A stretch of 5,353 bases of DNA from Alistipes sp. GTDB lineage: Bacteria; Bacteroidota; Bacteroidia; Bacteroidales; Rikenellaceae. This document shows, piece by piece, positions 1-5,353 of this stretch. The position numbers and the translations under genes were made by a program. Every line of letters begins with the position of its first letter. Within the stretch, counting starts at the first letter, position 1. The notes beneath the pieces were generated by a model that was given only the letters and a program-made list of their open reading frames with translations, was not told the DNA's origin and made no database searches. Where the stretch lies: contig JAAVIK010000003.1 in assembly GCA_014796635.1 (NCBI GenBank), positions 59,037-64,389 on the forward strand. The letters run 5' to 3'.

Positions 1-2741
1 GAGGTCATCCACAGCGCTACGAATACGCCCGTAAAGGCGAACGGAATGGTGAACATGATGATGAACGGGAACTTCAGCGACTCGAACTGCGTGGCCATGA
101 CGATGTAGACCAGAATGACGATCAGTGCAAAGAGCGTCAGCAGGTCGCGGAACGCGTCGCCCTGGTCCTCCACCGTACCGCCGATCTCGAGGTCCACACC
201 GTCGGGCAGCGGATAGTCGGCGATGAGCTGTTGGATTTCGGCCACCACGTCGCCCAGCGCAACTCCGGCGCCCAAGGTCGACTGGACCGTGATGACACGC
301 TGGCGGTTTTCGCGCTGAATCTCCGGCGCGGCGTATTCTTCCTGTACCTTGCCCACTTCCTTGAGCTTCACCGGCCGGCCCTGCATGTTGTAGAGCGTGA
401 TGTTCTCCACATCCTCCACCCGCGTGCGGAACGGTTCGGCATAGCGCACCACGATATCGTATTCGTCGCCGTCCTCACGGTATTTCGAGGCCGTCAGTCC
501 GTCGATGCGGTTGCGCACGGCCATGGCCGCCGTCGCGCTGTTCATGCCGTAGTAGGAGAGCCGGTCGCGGTCGAACACCACATTGTATTCGGGCCGCAGG
601 TCGTCGCGCGAAAGCTGTACGTCGCGCGTCCCCTGCAGTGCTGCCAGCTTCTCCTTCAGGTCGTTGGCTATGGCGTTGGTCTGGTCCATATCGTAGCCGA
701 ACACCTTGATGTTGGCCGTCGCCGAGCCGCTCATGCCGCCCGACATGCCGCCCGGGGTGACGGTGTACTGCCGCACTTCGGGTATGCGGTCCAGTTCCTG
801 GCGCAGCAGGTCCGAGATATCGTAGATCGAGCGTTCGCGCTCCTCTACGTCGGTCAGACGCATGTTGTAGTTGATGATGTGCGAGCCCGTGGTCTGCATC
901 GCCGCAAAGGCGTTGTCCGACGAGTTGGCGCCCGCCGATGCCGAGACGATGACCACTTCCGGATATTTCGCATAGATCACGCTGTCGATCCGGCGCGCTA
1001 CCCGGGCCGTGTATTCCATCGAGAGGTTCTGTTCGAGCTTCACCGTCGCCGATATGCGGCTGTTGTCCGAGGGCGGGAAGAACTCGGTCGGCACCTGCGA
1101 GATCAGCCCCAGCGAGGCGATGAAGAGCAGCATCATGGCCCCGAACGTGATGCGGCGGTGGCCTACGACCCAGTGCAGCGCCTTGGCATAGGCGTTGTCG
1201 AGCCATGCCAGCGCCCGGTCGATCGGTTTGTAGACGATGCCGATGCCTTTGTAGTCGTGTACGCCGCCGTCGATCTTGAGCAGGTAGGCCGACATCATCG
1301 GCGTGAGCGAGATAGCCGCCGTCGTCGATACGCACACCACGATCGTCACGATCCAGCCCAGTTCGCGGAACAGAATGCCCGCCATGCCCGGCACCATCGT
1401 CAGCGGCAGGAACACGGCTACCACCACCAGCGTCGTCGCGATGACCGACAGCCATACTTCATTCGTCGCATAGATCGCCGCTTCCTTGGGGTTCGAGCCG
1501 CGTTCGATGTGGGTCGTGATGTTCTCGAGCACCACGATCGCGTCGTCGACCACCATGCCGATGGCGATCGAGAGCGACGACAGCGAGATGATGTTGAGCG
1601 TCGACCCCGTGGCGAACAGGTAGATGAACGAGCAGATCAGCGACACGGGAATCGTCATGCAGATGATGAAGGTCGCCCGCCAGCGTCCGAGGAAGATCAT
1701 CACCACCAGCACCACGAAGATGAAGGCGTACATGATCGTCTCCGAGAGCGAGCCGATGGCGTCGGTGATCTCCTGCGAGGCTTCGTAGATCAGTTCCATC
1801 TTCACATCCTTGGGCAGCGAGCGCTGGATGTCGGGCAGGCGGCTCTGGATTTCATGGACTATGTCCACCGTGTTGGAACCCGACTGCTTCTGGAAGATCA
1901 CGCGCACGCCGCGCTTGCCGTTCATGCGTTCGTCCATCGTCGCCTTTTCCAGCGTGTCGCGGATTTCGGCTACGTCGGTCAGCATGACCGTGCGGCCCCC
2001 GAGGTTCGAGACCACCACCTTGCGCAGTTCGTCCGAGAGTTTGAATTCGCCGTCCGACTTGATGTTGAAGGTGTTGTTGCCTATGTCGATCGTGCCGCTG
2101 GGGATGTTGACGTTCTCCGAGGCGATGATCTGTCCCAGCTGTTCCACCGACAGGCCGTAGGCGTCGAGTTTCGAGGGATCGACGTTCACCTGTATCTCGC
2201 GTTCCGGAGCGCCCACCACCGAGACGGCGCCTACGCCGTCCACCCGGTTCAGCACGTTCACTAATTTGTCGTCGAGTATCTTGTTGAGCGCCGGATAGCT
2301 CTCGTCGGCCGTTACGGCAAGCATCATCACCGGAATCATCGATGTCGAGAACTTGAAGATCGTGGGGTAGTCCACGTCGTCGGGCAGCATCGACTGCACG
2401 CGCGACACCACGTCGCGGATTTCGTTGGCCCCCTCGTTCAGGTCGGAGCCGTACTCGAATTCGACGGTGATCATCGAGACGTTGTCCTGCGACTTGGAGG
2501 TGAGTTTCTTCAGGTTGTTCACCGTGTTGAGGTTGTCCTCCAGTACACGCGTGATGTTGGTCTCGATGTCGGCGGCGTTGGCGCCCGGATACATCGTGAT
2601 GACCGATATCTGGGGTATCTCTATCTCGGGATACTGGTCCACGGCCAGGTTCATCAGCGAGAACAGTCCGAAGACGATCACGCCCACGAACAGCAGGACC
2701 GTGGAGATCGGTTTGCGTACCGCGCTTTCGTAGATTTTCAT
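1..2741 (-). CDS. RND efflux transporter, inner-membrane permease (AcrB-like, HAE1 family), 3' end cut by window edge
   Basis: This is the proton-driven pump of the tripartite system, acting as an inner-membrane trimer with a large periplasmic domain. 913 residues are visible without stop or frameshift, against about 1010-1050 for the family, so roughly 100-130 C-terminal residues (TM10-TM12) lie outside the window. The start MKIYESAVRKPIS is the classic RND N-terminus leading into TM1 (about 12-31). Then come the first periplasmic loop (about 32-333), TM2-TM6 (about 335-485), TM7 (about 532-549), the second periplasmic loop (about 550-865), TM8 (about 867-883) and TM9 (about 891-911). The TM4 motif GMVVDDAIVVLEN carries the proton-relay pair D399/D400, equivalent to AcrB D407/D408. 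This double Asp and the absence of CusA-type methionines favour drug (HAE1) over metal (HME) export. The start lies 12 nt after the adaptor's stop, with no Shine-Dalgarno (upstream AACCGCAGCCCC), so translation is probably coupled. Family assignment is firm; substrates cannot be read from the sequence. Confidence 0.97.
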   Translation of the reverse strand, partial: MKIYESAVRKPISTVLLFVGVIVFGLFSLMNLAVDQYPEIEIPQISVITMYPGANAADIETNITRVLEDNLNTVNNLKKLTSKSQDNVSMITVEFEYGSDLNEGANEIRDVVSRVQSMLPDDVDYPTIFKFSTSMIPVMMLAVTADESYPALNKILDDKLVNVLNRVDGVGAVSVVGAPEREIQVNVDPSKLDAYGLSVEQLGQIIASENVNIPSGTIDIGNNTFNIKSDGEFKLSDELRKVVVSNLGGRTVMLTDVAEIRDTLEKATMDERMNGKRGVRVIFQKQSGSNTVDIVHEIQSRLPDIQRSLPKDVKMELIYEASQEITDAIGSLSETIMYAFIFVVLVVMIFLGRWRATFIICMTIPVSLICSFIYLFATGSTLNIISLSSLSIAIGMVVDDAIVVLENITTHIERGSNPKEAAIYATNEVWLSVIATTLVVVAVFLPLTMVPGMAGILFRELGWIVTIVVCVSTTAAISLTPMMSAYLLKIDGGVHDYKGIGIVYKPIDRALAWLDNAYAKALHWVVGHRRITFGAMMLLFIASLGLISQVPTEFFPPSDNSRISATVKLEQNLSMEYTARVARRIDSVIYAKYPEVVIVSASAGANSSDNAFAAMQTTGSHIINYNMRLTDVEERERSIYDISDLLRQELDRIPEVRQYTVTPGGMSGGMSGSATANIKVFGYDMDQTNAIANDLKEKLAALQGTRDVQLSRDDLRPEYNVVFDRDRLSYYGMNSATAAMAVRNRIDGLTASKYREDGDEYDIVVRYAEPFRTRVEDVENITLYNMQGRPVKLKEVGKVQEEYAAPEIQRENRQRVITVQSTLGAGVALGDVVAEIQQLIADYPLPDGVDLEIGGTVEDQGDAFRDLLTLFALIVILVYIVMATQFESLKFPFIIMFTIPFAFTGVFVALWMT
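732..754 (-). repeat. 12-bp in-frame tandem repeat (about 1.9 copies) inside the pump gene
   Basis: The plus strand reads catgccgcccga then catgccgcccg; the 11 bases of the second copy match the first exactly at a 12-bp period. Because the period is four codons, the reading frame is kept and the protein gains the mini-repeat GGMSGGMSG (residues 664-672), in the second periplasmic loop of the RND pump. Gly-rich loops at this site occur in other HAE1 pumps, so it is probably functional sequence and not an artefact. Confidence 0.7.
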
Positions 2742-2753
2742 GGGGCTGCGGTT

Positions 2754-3767
2754 TTAGTCTTGTTTGACGGTCGCCTTGGCTCCGTCGTAGAGTTTCGAGA
2801 GCGCCGTCACGGCTACCTGTTCGCCCGGTTCCACACCCGACAGGATGTCGATTCGGTCGCCGACCTGACGGCCGAGTTTCACGGCGCGGCGTTCGGCCAC
2901 CGAGTCCGCCGTAATTACATAGAGGTAGCGTTCGGCCGTGCCCACCTGCTTCTGTATGGCGATGTCGGGCACCATCACGCCCTGCTTCTCGCCCAGATCG
3001 AAGATCGTGCGGGCGAACATGCCCGGGCGCAGCGTGCGCTTGGCATTGGGTACGCGCACCTCCACCTTGAACGTGCGGGTCGCCGGGTCGAGTGCCGGAT
3101 AGATCAGCGACACGGTCCCCTCGAACGTCCGGTCGGGGAAGATGTCCACTTTCAGATCGACGGGCATGCCCACTTTCACATGGGAGAAATACTGCTCCGA
3201 GATGTTGACGATCACCTTCAGCGGGTCGATCTGCATCACATGCAGAATCGGCTGCGACGCGAACAGGTCGCCCGATTCGTAGTTGCGGGCCGTCACCACG
3301 CCCGTTATCGGCGAGCGTACTTCGATGTTCTTCTTGAGGTTGGCCACCGCTTCGCGCTGTACGTCGAGCTGGGCCTTGGCCTGCTGGATCTGCTGGGCCG
3401 AGATGCCGCCCGCTTCGTAGACCGGCAGCAGCCGGTTGTAGTCGTCCTCTACGGTCTTGAGCTGTACGCGGGCCTGCGTGTACTGCGTCGGGTCGAGCGT
3501 CACGAGGAGTTGTCCTTTCTGCACTTCGTCGCCCACGTCTACCAGTATGCGGTTGATGTGAACCCCCGCCGCCGCCGGCGTGATGTCGTTTTCCTTGTAG
3601 GGTTCGATCTCGGAGGTGAACTCCTCGGTCAGCCGCACTACGGCGGTTTCGGCCGCGGCGGTTCTGGTCAGCACGCCTTCGTCGGCCGCTGCGTTCTGCG
3701 TCTTCTTCTCTCCCGTGCAGGCGGCGAGTGCCGACGCTGCCAGCAGCATGATCGCTAATCTTTTCAT
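2754..3767 (-). CDS. RND efflux periplasmic adaptor (membrane-fusion protein, HlyD/AcrA-like lipoprotein)
   Basis: This adaptor bridges the inner-membrane pump and the outer-membrane channel. The product is 337 residues, somewhat shorter than E. coli AcrA (397). The N-terminus has a basic MKR, a hydrophobic stretch and the lipobox LAAC with Cys17, so it is a predicted lipoprotein. The residues after the Cys (TGEKK) lack the acidic run used for surface export in Bacteroidota, so a periplasm-facing anchor is expected. Domains: split biotinyl-lipoyl halves (about 61-92 and 148-180, with VDVGDEVQKGQLL and RSPITGVVTARNYESGDLF); an alpha-helical hairpin (about 93-147) with its turn near 117-126; a beta-barrel (about 184-256, with LDPATRTFKVEVRVPN and LRPGMFA); and a membrane-proximal domain (about 263-335). 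The hairpin tip reads R112-LLP-V-YEAGGI-S123, matching the RxxxLxxxxxxS channel-docking motif except for Leu to Val. It lies 37 nt after the channel gene and 12 nt before the pump gene, which fixes its role. Confidence 0.97.
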   Translation of the reverse strand: MKRLAIMLLAASALAACTGEKKTQNAAADEGVLTRTAAAETAVVRLTEEFTSEIEPYKENDITPAAAGVHINRILVDVGDEVQKGQLLVTLDPTQYTQARVQLKTVEDDYNRLLPVYEAGGISAQQIQQAKAQLDVQREAVANLKKNIEVRSPITGVVTARNYESGDLFASQPILHVMQIDPLKVIVNISEQYFSHVKVGMPVDLKVDIFPDRTFEGTVSLIYPALDPATRTFKVEVRVPNAKRTLRPGMFARTIFDLGEKQGVMVPDIAIQKQVGTAERYLYVITADSVAERRAVKLGRQVGDRIDILSGVEPGEQVAVTALSKLYDGAKATVKQD

Positions 3768-3769
3768 AT

Positions 3770-3777
3770 CTCTTTCC
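3770..3777 (-). promoter_or_regulatory. Weak Shine-Dalgarno-like purine stretch before the adaptor gene
   Basis: The minus strand reads GGAAAGAG, then AT, then the adaptor's ATG. GGAAA lies 5 nt upstream of the start, a little close but possible for ribosome pairing. It is the only one of the three visible starts with such a purine tract; the channel start (preceded by GACAGATAAG) and the pump start (preceded by CAGCCCC) have none. Weak or absent Shine-Dalgarno sequences are normal in Bacteroidota, so this may be only a purine-rich leader. Confidence 0.35.
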
Positions 3778-3801
3778 GTTTTGTAATTTGCTCGTTCCGT
3801 T
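3770..3801 (-). repeat. Imperfect 11-bp direct repeat, 21-bp period, in the OMF-adaptor gap
   Basis: On the minus strand AACGGAACGAG (3801-3791) recurs as AACGGAAAGAG (3780-3770), with 10 of 11 bases identical and a 10-nt AT-rich spacer between. The pair fills most of the 37-nt gap, and the second copy includes the purine tract before the adaptor start. The 21-bp period would put both copies on one face of the helix. It may be a regulatory site, a local duplication of the ribosome-binding region, or chance. Confidence 0.4.
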
Positions 3802-3804
3802 GGG

Positions 3805-5112
3805 TTATTTCTCCCGGCCCGCGATCCGGTCGTATTCGGCCTTGGCCGACAGGTAGTCGTAGATCGCCTGCGAGAAGTTGAGCTGCGCCTGCGTGCGGGC
3901 GAGCTGGGCGCTGTTGAGTTCGAGGATCGTCCCCGCTCCGGCCCGGTAGCGGGTGTCGGAGATCGCGTAGGCCTTGCGGGCCTGTTCCACGGTGCGTTCC
4001 TGCGCGAACATCTTCTCGCGGGCCGTCAGCAGGTCGTTGAGCGCCGACTGCATCTGTACGCTGATCTGCTGCTCGGCATAGGTGCGCTGCAGCGAGAGCT
4101 GCGAAATCTGGTTCTTGATCTCACGCGACTTGTTCATGCGGGTCAGTCCCGCGAAGATCGGCACCGAGAGCTGCACCCCTACCGTGATCGGGTGGGTCCA
4201 GAAATATTTCGACGCATCTTCGCCGCCGATGCCCATGAACGGCGCCATGTCGTTGCCCGAGTAGGTCGCGCTGCCGAACGCTCCGAGGCTCGGCAGACGG
4301 CCGGCGTTGGCCACCTTCAGCTGGCGGCGCAGCAGTTCCTGCTGGAGGTCGAGCGTCCGCAGGTCGGAGTTCTCCGTCAGGTCGGCCGTCAGCCCGTCGG
4401 TTCCCGCCAGCACCTGGTCGCGCATCGCGTCCAGTTGGCCCTCGATGTCGATCTCCACCTCTTCGGGGATCGAAAGATACATCTTCAGCAGCAGCTTGGC
4501 CAGCTTGATCGAGGTCTCGGTCTGGATGATCGTGGGCTGCAGATTGCTCAGCTGCACCTGCGCCGTCAGCAGGTCGTACTCCGACGCCAGCCCGTGGCGG
4601 TACTGCAGGTCGGTGTCGTCGACCGTCCGCTGCACCGTGGCCTGCGATTCGCGCAGCACGTCGAGCGACTGCTCGGCCAGCAGGATGTTGTAGAACGCCT
4701 TTTTCACTTCGGATACCAGAGCGATGCGCGACGAGCGGGCCGCTTCCACGGCCGCTGCCATCTGCGTGTTGTTGAGCTTCATCGTCCGGTAGACCTGCGG
4801 TGCGAAAAGCGGCAGCGTGAGGTCGCCCTGTACGGCGAACGTGTTGTCGGCGCCGAACGAAATGCCGCCCCGCATTTCCGACTTGACGATCGAGCGCTGG
4901 TAGCTGCCCGACGCCGAGAGCTGCGGCAGCAGGTTGCCCCACGTCTGGCGTTTCACGTAGTCGAAGCGCTGCACTTCCAGCTCCGCCACCTTGATGGTGG
5001 GGTTCTCGCTCAGCGCCAGATCGATCGCCTCCGCGAGCGTCAGCCGCATCTGCGCCGAGGCGCCGAAGCAGGCCGCCCAGAGGAGGCCGAGTGTCAGAAT
5101 CGTTCTTTTCAT
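3805..5112 (-). CDS. TolC-family outer-membrane efflux channel (OMF)
   Basis: This is the outer-membrane exit duct: a trimeric beta-barrel with a long periplasmic alpha-helical tunnel. The product is 435 residues, within the usual 400-490 range. The chosen start is ATG at 5112, giving the signal peptide MKRTILTLGLLWAACFGASA, predicted to be cut before Gln21 (ASA-Q). An in-frame Met 68 codons upstream (5316) was rejected because that stretch is the regulator gene read in another frame. The mature protein shows the two TolC structural repeats. Each has a barrel-strand region (LPQLSASGSYQ at about 63-72 with LTLPLF at 98-103; LPSLGAFGSATYS at about 273-285 with VQLSVPIFAG at 313-322). Each also has a helix-tip motif (YRHGLASEYDLLTAQ at 171-185; YRAGAGTILELNSAQ at 389-403). 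It begins 1 nt after the regulator's stop, without a Shine-Dalgarno, so translational coupling is likely. Cys15 sits in the signal peptide but its context is a poor lipobox. Confidence 0.96.
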   Translation of the reverse strand: MKRTILTLGLLWAACFGASAQMRLTLAEAIDLALSENPTIKVAELEVQRFDYVKRQTWGNLLPQLSASGSYQRSIVKSEMRGGISFGADNTFAVQGDLTLPLFAPQVYRTMKLNNTQMAAAVEAARSSRIALVSEVKKAFYNILLAEQSLDVLRESQATVQRTVDDTDLQYRHGLASEYDLLTAQVQLSNLQPTIIQTETSIKLAKLLLKMYLSIPEEVEIDIEGQLDAMRDQVLAGTDGLTADLTENSDLRTLDLQQELLRRQLKVANAGRLPSLGAFGSATYSGNDMAPFMGIGGEDASKYFWTHPITVGVQLSVPIFAGLTRMNKSREIKNQISQLSLQRTYAEQQISVQMQSALNDLLTAREKMFAQERTVEQARKAYAISDTRYRAGAGTILELNSAQLARTQAQLNFSQAIYDYLSAKAEYDRIAGREK

Positions 5113-5113
5113 C

Positions 5114-5353
5114 TTATCTGTCGTGTTTGTTGTTTCGGTCCGTCGGCCGGTGTTCTTCGCGGAGCCGGTCGATGATCTCCAGCCCCTTGACCGTGGCGAT
5201 GCCGCGGAAGAAGGTGCTGACGATCTGCATGAAGGCTTCGCGTTCGGCGATGCCCTCGGGCAGCATGATATCCCGGCGCGAGGTGATGGCCGAAGCCGTG
5301 TAGAAGAACATCGCAATGGCCAGATCGATGTGGATGCCGCCGATGAAGAAGCC
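5114..5353 (-). CDS. Probable TetR/AcrR-family transcriptional regulator, C-terminal fragment (5' end outside window)
   Basis: Only the last 79 residues are visible; the frame runs open through the right edge, so the N-terminal DNA-binding helix-turn-helix cannot be checked. Internal methionines, such as the one at 5311, are not the true start. The fragment is mostly helical and hydrophobic (FFIGGIHIDLAIAMFFYTAS), followed by a helix ending in FFRGIATVKGLEIIDRL and a charged, polar tail (REEHRPTDRNNKHDR). That FF.GI.T..G...I pattern and the position immediately before OMF-MFP-RND genes resemble the ligand-binding C-terminal domain of TetR-type efflux regulators in Bacteroidota. TetR identity is therefore inferred from the tail plus context, not from the diagnostic domain. 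The likely role is ligand-released repression of its own operon; the operator and promoter would lie upstream, outside the window. The alternative is another small helical protein that precedes efflux operons. Confidence 0.72.
   Translation of the reverse strand, partial: GFFIGGIHIDLAIAMFFYTASAITSRRDIMLPEGIAEREAFMQIVSTFFRGIATVKGLEIIDRLREEHRPTDRNNKHDR

Larger units (their letters stand above)
1..5353 (-). other. Efflux operon: regulator-OMF-adaptor-RND pump (both ends cut)
   Basis: Four co-directional genes follow each other with gaps of 1, 37 and 12 nt and no terminator-like hairpin between them, so a single transcript is the simplest reading. The promoter (5' of the regulator) and the terminator (3' of the pump) are both outside the window. 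All three proteins of the tripartite exporter are encoded together, with the channel gene first. That arrangement is common in Bacteroidota and differs from E. coli, where acrR is divergent from acrAB and tolC is elsewhere. Single transcription is inferred from spacing only. Confidence 0.88.

Noticed and set aside
475..1455. A 326-codon minus-strand frame inside the pump gene, and a 273-codon one (4121-4942) inside the channel gene.
   Set aside because: They are alternative-frame readings of well-supported RND and TolC genes, are low in complexity (Gly, Arg, Ala, Asp, His) and show no family motifs.
231..2264. A 677-codon open frame on the plus strand opposite the pump gene.
   Set aside because: It runs in exact codon register with the pump gene on the other strand, where stops appear only if the pump uses TTA, CTA or TCA. 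This high-G+C gene avoids those codons, and the shadow frame ends precisely at a rare TTA (Leu160). Its product is rich in His, Arg, Asp and Val with no domain, typical of an antisense artefact.
1..2741. Heavy-metal (CusA/CzcA-type) RND transporter.
   Set aside because: The TM4 motif has the double Asp of drug pumps, and the CusA copper methionines M573 and M623 align by eye with Val582 and Ile622. Only the third Met position has nearby methionines.
2760..3758. A 332-codon plus-strand frame opposite the adaptor gene and a 327-codon one (4192-5175) opposite the channel gene.
   Set aside because: Both are in codon register with the real minus-strand genes and arise from the same avoidance of TTA/CTA/TCA. 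The second runs past the channel start into the regulator's 3' end, as a chance frame would.
3784..3790. TAATTTG on the plus strand in the OMF-adaptor gap, similar to the Bacteroidota -7 promoter element TAnnTTTG.
   Set aside because: It is one base short of the consensus, has no TTG at the -33 distance that I can see, and points antisense into the channel gene with no plus-strand gene to serve.
5053..5112. The channel protein as a lipoprotein acylated at Cys15.
   Set aside because: The residues before Cys15 (LWAA) have Trp at -3, a poor lipobox, while ASA-Q a few residues later is a good signal peptidase I site.
5113..5316. A longer channel protein starting 68 codons upstream at 5316.
   Set aside because: The added segment (Ser, Arg, Pro and Cys rich) is the regulator's coding sequence in another frame, and it would bury a clear signal peptide that begins at 5112.

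Overview
The window holds one gene cluster, read entirely on the minus strand, for a tripartite RND multidrug efflux pump. In transcription order (right to left) it contains: the C-terminal end of a probable TetR-family regulator (5353-5114, cut by the right edge); a TolC-like outer-membrane factor (5112-3805); a periplasmic membrane-fusion lipoprotein (3767-2754); and an AcrB-like inner-membrane RND transporter (2741 to the left edge, cut in its last quarter of membrane helices). The gaps are 1, 37 and 12 nt, so the four genes very likely form one operon. No run longer than 37 bases lacks a gene.

Organism: the order regulator-OMF-MFP-RND, the near absence of Shine-Dalgarno sequences before the starts, and the style of the proteins point to Bacteroidota. 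The high G+C with strong G/C preference at third codon positions is unusual for that phylum and fits an Alistipes-like (Rikenellaceae) genome. This assignment is inferred from composition and layout and is not proven.

How the parts work together: the RND trimer takes up substrates from the periplasm or the inner-membrane leaflet and exports them using proton influx, relayed by an Asp pair in TM4 (D399/D400). The lipid-anchored adaptor bridges it to the outer-membrane channel. The regulator, placed 1 nt before the first pump gene, probably represses its own operon and is released by a ligand. All three pump components are encoded together, unlike E. coli, where tolC is unlinked.

I see no new system here. 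This is a well-formed, apparently intact efflux operon. The points worth a second look are small: loss of the AcrB-type phenylalanine trap in the drug pocket, a Gly/Met mini-repeat beside the substrate entrance, and a 21-bp-period direct repeat in the OMF-MFP gap. The very long plus-strand open frames are antisense shadows caused by codon bias.
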